The notes beneath the pieces were generated by a model. The model ran no database searches and was not told where the DNA came from. It saw nothing but the letters and a program-made list of their open reading frames with translations. From Bacillota bacterium (GTDB taxonomy: Bacteria > Bacillota > Clostridia > Acetivibrionales > DTU013): 9,164 nucleotides of DNA. Position numbers and translations under genes: made by a program. Shown here one piece after another: positions 1 through 7,163 of this stretch (position 1 is its first letter; every line of letters begins with the position of its first letter). Location of the stretch: assembly GCA_023439545.1 (NCBI GenBank), contig JAEXNT010000088.1, forward strand, positions 1 through 9,164. The letters are read 5' to 3'.

Positions 1-947
1 GTGTAGGTATCATATTCATAACGCATTTCCTGGAACAGGTGTACGAGATATGCGACAGGATCACCGTTTTGCGCGACGGTGAACTCGTAGGAGAGTACGA
101 AATAAAAGATTTACCGCGCGTACAGCTCATTTCAAAGATGATGGGTAAAGATCTTGACGATATTTCAGCGTTGCAAAACAGAAAGGCATTGCAAGCCGAG
201 GAGGATGCAACACCCGTTTTTGAGGCATTTGGATTATCCAGCGCGGAGGGTACAAATGCATTTGATTTCAAAATTCACAAGGGAGAAGTAAACGGGTTTA
301 CCGGGCTTCTTGGCTCCGGTCGCAGCGAAAGCGTACGCGCCATATTCGGCGCCGATAAAATTACAGGCGGCAGGGTGAGGGTAAGCGGGAAAACCGTTAA
401 AATAAGGAAACCCAAGGACGCAATGAAGCATGGTATCGGGTATCTGCCCGAGGACAGAAAACAGGATGGTATCATTGAGGATCTGTCCGTGCGTGAAAAT
501 ATTATACTTGCCCTGCAGGTAATGAAGGGCTTTTTCCGGCCGTTTTCCAAGGCTGAGGCAGAAGCCTTTGCGGATAAGTACATCAAACTATTGGGCATAA
601 AAACCGCTTCGACGGATACGCCGGTAAAACAACTCTCGGGCGGTAATCAGCAAAAGGTGATACTTGCACGCTGGCTGCTCACAAATCCAAAGTATCTTAT
701 TCTGGACGAACCGACGCGCGGCATCGACGTCGGCACAAAGGTTGAAATACAAAAGCTTGTACTCAAGCTTGCCGAAGACGGCGTAAGCGTTACGTTCATT
801 TCATCCGAAATAGAGGAGATGCTTCGCACTTGCTCGCGGCTCATCGTTATGCGGGATCGCAATATAGTCGGCGAATTGAGGGACGAGGACATGACACAAG
901 CTAAAATTATGCATACGATAGCGGGGGAGGCAGCTCAAAATGGCTAA
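1..947 (+). CDS. ytfR: Sugar ABC transporter ATP-binding protein, YtfR-like (5' end missing)
   Basis: This is the ATPase subunit of a CUT2 sugar importer, a cytoplasmic protein with two fused nucleotide-binding domains that powers the two permeases encoded next. The frame is open from base 3 with no start codon, so the gene begins upstream; the GTG at 39 is internal, because the preceding codons read IIFITHFLEQ, the H-loop end of the first domain. The second domain is complete: a degenerate Walker A (GLLGSGRSE, from 303) lacking the usual Lys, as is normal for this half, then PEDR, the signature LSGGNQQKV (from 633), Walker B with DEPTRGIDVG, and SSE in place of the H-loop His. The pattern follows E. 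coli YtfR closely, including THFL-QVY, DRITVLR and SVRENIILALQ. The stop codon overlaps the next gene by 8 bases. The substrate is inferred to be a furanose-form sugar (galactofuranose, arabinose or fructose are known for this family); it could be another pentose or hexose. Confidence 0.95.
   Translation, partial: VGIIFITHFLEQVYEICDRITVLRDGELVGEYEIKDLPRVQLISKMMGKDLDDISALQNRKALQAEEDATPVFEAFGLSSAEGTNAFDFKIHKGEVNGFTGLLGSGRSESVRAIFGADKITGGRVRVSGKTVKIRKPKDAMKHGIGYLPEDRKQDGIIEDLSVRENIILALQVMKGFFRPFSKAEAEAFADKYIKLLGIKTASTDTPVKQLSGGNQQKVILARWLLTNPKYLILDEPTRGIDVGTKVEIQKLVLKLAEDGVSVTFISSEIEEMLRTCSRLIVMRDRNIVGELRDEDMTQAKIMHTIAGEAAQNG
923..930 (+). promoter_or_regulatory. Ribosome binding site for the YtfT-like permease
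   Basis: A purine-rich GGGGGAGG sits inside the end of the ATPase gene, 9 bases before the ATG at 940. It supports this start and translation of the permease from the same message. Confidence 0.7.
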
Positions 948-2001
948 AGATTTAAGTAAATTCACGAGGTCTCAATTGGTTGTCCCGCTGTTCGCACTTT
1001 TTTTGTTGATAGTTTTTAATTTAATCAGGGATATTGGATTTTTCTCTATATCCATTATAACCAACAACGATGGGAACACCGTTCTTTCAGGGAATTTGAT
1101 CAGTATTATAAACGGCGCATCCGAACTTGCTGTTTTGGCAATCGGTATGACGCTGGTAACAGCATCGTCTAGAGGACAGGATATCAGCGTTGGCGCAGCG
1201 GCGGCAATAGCGGGCAGTATTTTTGTCAGTGTGCTTCGCGGGAGTCAAATTACAATACCGATTATTCTTTTTGCCTTTTTGGCAAGCTGTATCGTTGCAG
1301 TTGTTTTCGGCGTATTCAACGGCACGTTGGTTGCCGCATTCAAGATCCAGCCGATGATTGCGACTCTAATCCTGTTTTCTGCCGGACGCTCCATAGCCTA
1401 CTGGATAAACGGCGGGGCAACGCCTACGGTTTCAAGCCCTCTGTTAGTTGCTATCGGAGGTTTTATTCCGGGCATCCCCATACCCACACCCATTATTATC
1501 ATGATACTATTCGGGGTATTGATTTGGCTTGCCTTAAAATTCACCAATCTCGGGTTATACACACAAGCGGTCGGAATCAACGAAAAATCCGCCCGTTTAA
1601 ACGGGATCAACGCTGCCTGGATAAAACTGTTATCCTTTATGATACTGGGCGTTTGCGTTGCTATTGCGGGCTGTATCAATGTCTGCAGAATCGGACTGAT
1701 CAATCATGAAAGTCTTCTTTTGGATATTGAAATGGACGCTATTCTGGCAGTCGCCATCGGAGGTAATTCTCTGGGCGGCGGAAAATTCAGTCTGGCCGGT
1801 TCGGTGATAGGGGCGTTCATCATTCAGGCGCTGACGATTACTCTTTATGCCATGAAGGTTCCTTCCACAGCGGTAAAAGCCTATAAGGCAATTGTTATTA
1901 TAGCCATCGTTGTACTTAGTTCGCCAATTGTAAAAGAATATGCCCTTCAGCTGCGCGACAAGCTGGTTAAAAAGCCTACGAATATAACGGAGAATGAATG
2001 A
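940..2001 (+). CDS. ytfT: Sugar ABC transporter permease, YtfT-like
   Basis: A 353-residue integral membrane permease of the BPD_transp_2 / CUT2 family, one half of the channel of the importer. It is almost entirely hydrophobic. Landmarks match E. coli YtfT: ELAVLAIGMTL (63-72), the conserved DISVGAAAAIAG (81-92), KIQPMIATLIL (135-145), PTP (182-184), AVGIN followed by ARLNGIN (210-224), which is the cytoplasmic coupling loop, and DAILAVAIGGNSLGGG (266-281). An odd point is that the usual GGIDLSVG reads RGQDISVG. The start at 940 has a good ribosome binding site and overlaps the ATPase stop by 8 bases, which suggests translational coupling. The C-terminus is charged (RDKLVKKP), as expected for a cytoplasmic tail. 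The family call is firm; the substrate is inferred only from the neighbouring subunits. Confidence 0.95.
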   Translation: MAKDLSKFTRSQLVVPLFALFLLIVFNLIRDIGFFSISIITNNDGNTVLSGNLISIINGASELAVLAIGMTLVTASSRGQDISVGAAAAIAGSIFVSVLRGSQITIPIILFAFLASCIVAVVFGVFNGTLVAAFKIQPMIATLILFSAGRSIAYWINGGATPTVSSPLLVAIGGFIPGIPIPTPIIIMILFGVLIWLALKFTNLGLYTQAVGINEKSARLNGINAAWIKLLSFMILGVCVAIAGCINVCRIGLINHESLLLDIEMDAILAVAIGGNSLGGGKFSLAGSVIGAFIIQALTITLYAMKVPSTAVKAYKAIVIIAIVVLSSPIVKEYALQLRDKLVKKPTNITENE

Positions 2002-2002
2002 T

Positions 2003-3136
2003 ATGACAAATAATAGAGGGTTATCAGCCGGAATACCGGGGAAAAAAGGCAGGGAGCCTATTTCCAACACCAGTTTGCTCTTGAGAATAACGATTTGCAC
2101 CTTCATTGGCATGTACGTACTAGCCATGCTTGTCTGGCGCGGTGGGTTCTTGAATCCTCAGCAGTTCCTTGATCTTTTCAATAATAACGCGTATTTGATT
2201 GTTATCGCCTGTGGACTGACTGTAGTTATGATAGCAGGCGGTATAGATATTTCGGTGGGAGGCATAACCGCGCTTGTAACCATGACTTGCGTTGTTTATC
2301 TGGACGACCATAACGGCAGTGTAATAGGCTCGTTGGCCTTGGCTTTGGGCATAGGGTTGGCGTTTGGACTGGTTCAGGGAATACTGATAGCATATTTGGA
2401 TATACAGCCCTTTATTGTCACTTTAGCGGGTATGTTCTTTGCAAAAGGAATGGTAACCATAGTCAGCGCTGTTCCGCGCACTGCGGCGCAGGAAGCCTTT
2501 GTCGCCCTTAAGCAATTTCGTATCCAAATTCCGGGTATTGGTTATTATGGAAAGACCGGCAATTTTATTCCCGCAAAAATTGAGCTCGGCGTAATAGTAG
2601 CTATAGCTATAGTAATAATTGTGGCGGTAATTCTGAAATGGACGCGATTCGGGCGCAACCTCTATGCGGTTGGCGGTAACAAACAGAGTGCGTTGATGCT
2701 CGGCATCAATATAAAGAGGACGAAATTCTATTCCTATTTGCTGGCCGGGTTGTTATCCGGAATCGGCGGTTATGCCTATCTGCTGCATACGGGGGCAGGA
2801 GACGCTGCCAATGCTTACGCCGCAGAAATGCAAGCGATTGCATCTGCTATTATCGGCGGGACATTATTGACCGGCGGCGTTGGCAGTGTAATCGGTGCGC
2901 TTTTCGGGGTGCTTAGTTTAAAAACTATCACCAGTATTGTGGTTACTTCAGGGCTTAGGGAGCCATATTGGCAGAGCATTACCACCGGGCTTATGCTGTG
3001 CTTCTTTATTTTGCTTCAGAGCGTTGTACTCGCGCTTCGTGAAAAGGGCGGTTTTAAACTGCCGCAGCCGGGATGGGTGAAATTGAAGAGCGAAAAATCC
3101 GCAAAAGATAATACGTCCGGAAAAGATTTGACATAA
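2003..3136 (+). CDS. yjfF: Sugar ABC transporter permease, YjfF-like
   Basis: The second channel subunit of the importer, 377 residues from the ATG at 2003. Conserved elements, numbered from that Met, are IAGGIDISVGG (77-87), IQPFIVTLAGMFF (134-146), FGRNLYAVGGN (216-226), the coupling loop SALMLGIN (229-236) and the IASAIIGGTLLTGGVGSVIGALFG stretch (279-302). All of these mirror E. coli YjfF. There are about eight to ten membrane segments, with hydrophilic ends of roughly 25 residues at each terminus. An in-frame ATG at 1994 would add three residues and overlap the YtfT stop, but the only Shine-Dalgarno-like GGAG (1989-1992) lies 1 base from it and 10 bases from the ATG at 2003, so I prefer 2003. 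Having two different permeases rather than one homodimeric permease is typical of the YtfQRT-YjfF type. No terminator is visible after the stop. Confidence 0.94.
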   Translation: MTNNRGLSAGIPGKKGREPISNTSLLLRITICTFIGMYVLAMLVWRGGFLNPQQFLDLFNNNAYLIVIACGLTVVMIAGGIDISVGGITALVTMTCVVYLDDHNGSVIGSLALALGIGLAFGLVQGILIAYLDIQPFIVTLAGMFFAKGMVTIVSAVPRTAAQEAFVALKQFRIQIPGIGYYGKTGNFIPAKIELGVIVAIAIVIIVAVILKWTRFGRNLYAVGGNKQSALMLGINIKRTKFYSYLLAGLLSGIGGYAYLLHTGAGDAANAYAAEMQAIASAIIGGTLLTGGVGSVIGALFGVLSLKTITSIVVTSGLREPYWQSITTGLMLCFFILLQSVVLALREKGGFKLPQPGWVKLKSEKSAKDNTSGKDLT

Positions 3137-3331
3137 TATCGGAAGTGATCTCTAACATAAAAATTCGTATGTGTTCCGGCACGCGTATAAGTATACTGAG
3201 AACTCTGACATTGGCATTGTTTCAGTCAAGGTAATTAAGTATTATCTATTCAGGAAGTATTTGCTTTCTACCGATGTACGCCATTTTTTATAAGGCCGTT
3301 TATTTTGTTCATAATAGGTTCCTTGCTTTGG

Positions 3332-3361
3332 TTGGACTTCTAACAAATCAGGTGATATTAT
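3332..3361 (+). promoter_or_regulatory. Candidate sigma-A promoter for the chemoreceptor
   Basis: TTGGAC (3332-3337) and TATTAT (3356-3361) are separated by 18 bases, and a TG two bases ahead of the -10 box makes an extended -10 (TGATATTAT). Transcription would begin near 3368, leaving a leader of about 70 bases before the ATG at 3437. The match is moderate and rests on sequence alone. Confidence 0.45.
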
Positions 3362-3370
3362 GTATACATA
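3359..3370. promoter_or_regulatory. 12-bp perfect palindrome, possible operator
   Basis: TATGTATACATA is a perfect 12-bp palindrome that overlaps the candidate -10 box and the expected transcription start of the chemoreceptor. This is where a dimeric repressor would act. In AT-rich DNA such a palindrome can also arise by chance, and I do not recognise it as a known regulator site. Confidence 0.3.
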
Positions 3371-3436
3371 CATGTTACGGTTTGATTAGTCCTTATAAAA
3401 TTATCAATTACATTATTCGAAAGAAGGTAATTTATA

Positions 3437-5566
3437 ATGGCGATTTTCAAAGCGGCATCGGAATTTTTTAAATCTGTATTTAAATCTATTTCGAATTTCT
3501 CAGCCAAAATTATTAGAATAAAGACAATACGTCTAAAACTTATATCTGTGTTTGCCGTCCCGATTGTTTTTCTCATGATTCTGGGCATAATGTCCTATTC
3601 AAGCGCATCAAAAGCCGTATGCAAAGTTGCGCAGCAATCAACTGTCGCAACGATGGAAAACGGCGGCAAATACTTGGATGTCGTTTACTCATCAATAGAT
3701 GACCTTAGTAAACAACTTCTTATTAAAAAAGATATCCGTGATTATCTCTCGGATGCGTCTGCCGGCAGTAATGATCCGGCTGCAGCAGCTGAGCTTTACA
3801 GGAACGTGTCCAATGACTTGTTGAATATTTCGTCAACCAACAAGTATGTTTCTAGCATTTATCTGATAGGTGACGGTAATAAATCCATACTGCCTTCAGG
3901 CTCAAAATCGTCTTCGGATTTTGACATGGACTCCGTAAAGAATTTTAATATGTATAAGGAAATGGGCAAAAGGAAGGGAAGAACCGTATGGCTGGGTTCG
4001 CATAAAGAGATTGACGATAAGCTGGGCATTACCGCAAAAGATAACTCGGTTACTGCCTTAAAGGAAATAAAAAGCACAACGACCGGAGATTTGATAGGCA
4101 TATTGGTTATCGACCTTAAAATGAATCTGATACAGGATTTCCTGGACGGCATGAATCTCGGCAAAGGAGGAGAAGTACATCTTGTAAGCTCTGATAAAGC
4201 CGACTTTGCAAACAACGGTACTGATAATAAAAGTGTTTTAATTGCGAATCAGGAATTTTATGATGGTATTATATCAAATCAAAATCAAAACGGTTCCTCG
4301 GAAGTAAATTACAAAGGGGAACCGTACCTTATGACTTACTCCAGGATAGGGGATACAGGATATACTATTATCGGTTTGATACCGACCTCCGAATTGAATG
4401 CTTCCTCAAAACAGATTATCAGTACAACTATTATTTTCGTCATTCTTGCCGTCTTAATTGCCTCGGGAATCGGCATGCTTATGGCAAACAGCATGAGCAG
4501 GACTATAAACAGCATTATTAAAGCTTCAGGACAGGCTGCTTCCGGTGATCTCACCGTAAATCTGTTTTCCAAACGACATGATGAACTTGGTTTTCTCACA
4601 AAGAGCATTAATACGATGATTTCCAGTATGGGGCGTCTGATCGAACAGACAAAGGACATCGTTCATAACGTTAAGGAGAATATTCTCATATCATCGGACA
4701 ATTTAACCGAATTATCGGAGAGAATCGCCGAAGTAACGGCCACCACCGAAGAAATGTCCGCCGTTACCGAAGAAACGGCAGCCTCTACCGAAGAGATGAA
4801 TGCAACGTCGGCTGAGATTGAAAGCGCGGTACGGTCAATTGCTGAAAAAGCGCAGAACGGATCGGCCGTAGCCGGCGAGATAAGCAAACGCGCCCAGTTC
4901 CTGAAGGAAAATGCGATTGATTCTCAAAACGCGGCTAATGATATACGCAATGATATAAATTCGGATATGAAAAAGGCATTGGAGCAATCCAAAGCCGTTG
5001 AGAAAATAAATGTTCTTACGGGGTCCATACTTCAGATAACCGAGCAGACAAACCTGCTTTCGCTGAACGCTGCAATTGAGGCCGCCAAGGCAGGAGAGGC
5101 AGGCAAGGGGTTTGCGGTCGTAGCCGATCAAATACGAAAACTTGCAGAGAACTCAAAAAACACCGTCAATAAGATCCGGAATGTAACCGCGGAGGTCATA
5201 GCATCGGTTGAAGACCTTGCGTCAAGCTCCGAGAAAGCTTTGAACTTTATTGATACAAAAGTTATCGGCGATTACAAAACGATGGTGGGAATCGGGGAGC
5301 AGTATTATAGTGATGCGGCTACAATTCAGAACCTTGTTGCCGATTTTTCGGCAACTTCGGAAGAGTTGCTTGCTTCAATACAGAATATGGTCAAAGCCAT
5401 AAATGAAGTTACCGTTTCAAACAGCGAGGAAGCCCAGGGAACACAGAATATTTCCAGGAAAGCTCTGGATGTAATGGAGAGAGCGTCCAGGGTGTCGGAA
5501 TTGATGAAAGCGGCGAAGCAAAGCTCTGAAAGTCTGGCAGAGAGTGTTTCAAGGTTCAAGGTATAG
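3437..5566 (+). CDS. Methyl-accepting chemotaxis protein with dCache-like sensor
   Basis: A 709-residue inner-membrane chemoreceptor that should bind a ligand outside the cell and control the CheA kinase and so flagellar rotation. The first transmembrane helix spans about 34-53 and is followed by a roughly 270-residue extracellular domain (54-326). Its patterns YVSSIYLIGDG, GILVIDL and GYTIIGLIPTSEL fit the double-Cache family. The second helix (about 327-350) leads to a HAMP domain (about 351-405) and a long helical signalling domain (430-709). The hairpin tip is recognisable: ITEQTNLLSLNAAIEAAKAGE followed by GKGFAVVADQIRKLAE (534-571). Methylation-type Glu/Gln/Ala-rich heptads flank it (433-465 and 638-675). 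There is no C-terminal NWETF-like CheR tether. The AAGAAGG ribosome site (3421-3427) lies 9 bases before the ATG. Its position between a sugar importer and a glycosidase suggests that it senses the same sugar, but the ligand is not evident from sequence. Confidence 0.95.
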   Translation: MAIFKAASEFFKSVFKSISNFSAKIIRIKTIRLKLISVFAVPIVFLMILGIMSYSSASKAVCKVAQQSTVATMENGGKYLDVVYSSIDDLSKQLLIKKDIRDYLSDASAGSNDPAAAAELYRNVSNDLLNISSTNKYVSSIYLIGDGNKSILPSGSKSSSDFDMDSVKNFNMYKEMGKRKGRTVWLGSHKEIDDKLGITAKDNSVTALKEIKSTTTGDLIGILVIDLKMNLIQDFLDGMNLGKGGEVHLVSSDKADFANNGTDNKSVLIANQEFYDGIISNQNQNGSSEVNYKGEPYLMTYSRIGDTGYTIIGLIPTSELNASSKQIISTTIIFVILAVLIASGIGMLMANSMSRTINSIIKASGQAASGDLTVNLFSKRHDELGFLTKSINTMISSMGRLIEQTKDIVHNVKENILISSDNLTELSERIAEVTATTEEMSAVTEETAASTEEMNATSAEIESAVRSIAEKAQNGSAVAGEISKRAQFLKENAIDSQNAANDIRNDINSDMKKALEQSKAVEKINVLTGSILQITEQTNLLSLNAAIEAAKAGEAGKGFAVVADQIRKLAENSKNTVNKIRNVTAEVIASVEDLASSSEKALNFIDTKVIGDYKTMVGIGEQYYSDAATIQNLVADFSATSEELLASIQNMVKAINEVTVSNSEEAQGTQNISRKALDVMERASRVSELMKAAKQSSESLAESVSRFKV

Positions 5567-5601
5567 TTTCGAGGCCTTTTTTGAGCGATTAACGATGTAA
5601 A

Positions 5602-5632
5602 TTGACACAAAACAGGAAAAATACGTTATAAT
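5602..5632 (+). promoter_or_regulatory. Sigma-A promoter for the GH43-esterase unit
   Basis: Perfect consensus hexamers TTGACA (5602-5607) and TATAAT (5627-5632) are separated by 19 bases, two longer than optimal. The start point would be near 5640, giving a leader of only about 22 bases that is mostly ribosome binding site. The over-long spacer could make the promoter depend on an activator. A perfect match to both hexamers in a 95-base gap is unlikely to be chance. Confidence 0.65.
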
Positions 5633-5646
5633 AGTGGGGAAAAATA

Positions 5647-5653
5647 AAGGAGG
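5647..5653 (+). promoter_or_regulatory. Ribosome binding site that decides the GH43 start
   Basis: AAGGAGG ends 8 bases before the ATG at 5662 but only 2 bases before the in-frame GTG at 5656. The spacing therefore favours ATG 5662 as the true start. Confidence 0.75.
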
Positions 5654-5661
5654 CTGTGAAA

Positions 5662-7086
5662 ATGAAGAAGCAAGGCCTGAATCCTTATCTTCCCTCATGG
5701 GAGTATATTCCTGACGGTGAACCGTACGTTTTCGATTACAGAGTTTATGTTTATGGATCTCATGACCGTTTTAACGGATATGTCTATTGCCTGAACGATT
5801 ATGTATGCTGGTCGGCTCCCGTTGACGACCTGGGCGACTGGCGTTACGAAGGCGTCATTTATAAGAAAACGGATGATCCGCTGAATCCGGACGGCAGCAT
5901 GTGTCTTTATGCGCCTGATGTTTCAGTCGGCCCGGATGGACGTTATTATTTGTATTACGTTCTTGACAAAGTTTCTGTTGTGTCTGTGGCAGTCTGCGAT
6001 ACACCTGCAGGAAAATATGAATTTTACGGGTACGTACATTATCCCGACGGTACGCGCCTGGGCGAAAGAGAGGGCGACCAGCCTCAGTTCGACCCCGGTG
6101 TACTTACTGAAGGGGACAAGACCTACCTTTACACCGGTTTTTGTGCAAGGGGTGACATGTCAAGAAAAGGTCCAATGGCGACTGTGCTGGGACCGGATAT
6201 GCTGACGATCACGGAAGAACCGGTCTTTATCGCGCCAAGCGAGCCTTACGCCAAAGGCAGCGGATATGAAGGACACGAATTTTTTGAAGCTCCTTCCATA
6301 CGGAAGAAAGGAGATACATATTATTTCATCTATTCGTCCGTTGTCTATCACGAGCTGTGCTATGCCACGAGCAAGTACCCGACTAAAGGTTTTGTCTACC
6401 GGGGAGTGATCGTCAGCAACAGCGATCTTCATATCGATTCCTACAAACCGGCGGATAAGCCCATGTTTTACGGTGCTAACAACCATGGCAGCATCATAGA
6501 GATCAACGGGAAGTGGTACATTTTCTATCACAGGCATACCAACGGGACCAATTTCAGCCGACAGGCCTGTGCGGAGCCCATAACCATCCTGGAGGACGGA
6601 TCGATTCCCCAGGCGGAGATGACCTCCTGCGGTCTAAACGGAGGGCCGCTTGAAGGCTGCGGCGAGTACCCGGCGTATCTTGCCTGCAACCTGTTCTGCA
6701 GCGAAGAATCCCTATATACGGATTGGACCGCTTCATGGATGAACAACCAGTTTCCGAAGATCACCCAGGACGGAAGGGATGGAGATGAAGAAACGGGTTT
6801 TATCGCCAATATGAAGAATTCGGCGACAGCCGGGTTCAAATATTTCGACTGCAGAGGCGTTAAAAAAGTCAAAATAAAGGTACGCGGTTACAGCAGAGGC
6901 GATTTTGAAGTAAGAACCTCCTGGAACGGCGAAGTACTCGGAGTGATAACGGTCGGTTTTACAAATGTATGGAAGGAATATTCGTCGGATATCGCAATTC
7001 CGGACGGCATACAGGCGCTGTATTTTACCTTTGCCGGCCAGGGCAGTGCAAATCTGGCTTCCTTTACGCTGGAATGCGGCAGGTAG
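5662..7086 (+). CDS. GH43 family glycoside hydrolase with CBM6-like C-terminal module
   Basis: A 474-residue enzyme of glycoside hydrolase family 43, which contains beta-xylosidases, alpha-L-arabinofuranosidases and arabinanases. The catalytic five-bladed beta-propeller covers about residues 6-320. The likely catalytic triad is Asp18 in PDGEP (base), Asp86 in YAPDV (pKa modulator) and Glu209 in FFEAP (acid). The NNHGS motif with His275 corresponds to the metal-coordinating His near the active site. Residues from about 345 to the end look like a CBM6-type beta-sandwich: DFEVRTSWNGEVLG, the conserved W in VWKEY, and LYFTFAGQGSANLASFTLE. There is no signal peptide, so it probably acts in the cytosol on imported oligosaccharides or glycosides. 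It has its own promoter, and 77 bases without a terminator separate it from the esterase, so the two are probably co-transcribed. The exact substrate cannot be read from sequence; arabinofuranosyl or xylosyl linkages are the best guess. Confidence 0.9.
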   Translation: MKKQGLNPYLPSWEYIPDGEPYVFDYRVYVYGSHDRFNGYVYCLNDYVCWSAPVDDLGDWRYEGVIYKKTDDPLNPDGSMCLYAPDVSVGPDGRYYLYYVLDKVSVVSVAVCDTPAGKYEFYGYVHYPDGTRLGEREGDQPQFDPGVLTEGDKTYLYTGFCARGDMSRKGPMATVLGPDMLTITEEPVFIAPSEPYAKGSGYEGHEFFEAPSIRKKGDTYYFIYSSVVYHELCYATSKYPTKGFVYRGVIVSNSDLHIDSYKPADKPMFYGANNHGSIIEINGKWYIFYHRHTNGTNFSRQACAEPITILEDGSIPQAEMTSCGLNGGPLEGCGEYPAYLACNLFCSEESLYTDWTASWMNNQFPKITQDGRDGDEETGFIANMKNSATAGFKYFDCRGVKKVKIKVRGYSRGDFEVRTSWNGEVLGVITVGFTNVWKEYSSDIAIPDGIQALYFTFAGQGSANLASFTLECGR

Positions 7087-7147
7087 GCCGGCAATTTCTG
7101 TGAAGCTGCGGCTTTGATTTAGCAATGTCTTAAGGTTATCGATGCTC

Positions 7148-7155
7148 GGAAGGAG
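7148..7155 (+). promoter_or_regulatory. Ribosome binding site of the esterase
   Basis: GGAAGGAG lies 8 bases before the ATG at 7164, a near-ideal arrangement. It favours this ATG over the in-frame Met codon at 7173. Confidence 0.7.
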
Positions 7156-7163
7156 ATATAATC

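Larger units (their letters stand above)
3137..3436 (+). other. 300-base intergenic region before the chemoreceptor
   Basis: This AT-rich stretch separates the transporter and chemoreceptor genes. It contains no convincing gene: the open frame at 3274-3471 has no ribosome binding site and runs out of frame into the chemoreceptor. I see no strong terminator for the transporter operon, so read-through is possible. There is a small inverted repeat GTATA-AG-TATAC at 3185-3196, a promoter candidate at 3332-3361 and a palindrome at 3359-3370. I looked for a c-di-GMP riboswitch, which often precedes chemotaxis genes, and for a sigma-28 promoter; neither is apparent. Confidence 0.6.

Noticed and set aside
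39..41. GTG at 39 as start of the ATPase gene
   Set aside because: The frame is open to the window edge and the upstream codons encode the H-loop region of the first ATPase domain.
1630..2127. 165-codon open frame on the minus strand
   Set aside because: It lies antisense across the ends of two clear permease genes; the product has no family pattern and no ribosome site. It is a shadow of hydrophobic coding sequence.
2601..2612. 12-bp palindrome CTATAGCTATAG inside the YjfF-like permease
   Set aside because: It is explained by repeated Ala-Ile codons in a membrane segment; there is no sign of regulatory use.
3251..3278. Sigma-28-like -10 (ACCGATGT) upstream of the chemoreceptor
   Set aside because: The -10 is an imperfect match to GCCGATAT and no TAAA -35 lies at the required distance.
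3274..3471. 65-codon open frame in the gap before the chemoreceptor
   Set aside because: It has no ribosome binding site, overlaps the receptor start in another frame and shows no recognisable protein pattern.
5556..5582. Possible terminator after the chemoreceptor (AAGG...CCTTTTTT)
   Set aside because: Only about 4 bp can pair around a 13-base loop; the T run is real but the stem is too weak to call.
5635..5639. GGGGA after the -10 box as a MalT-type binding site
   Set aside because: A single 5-base match is far too short, there is no second box, and the position would block rather than activate transcription.
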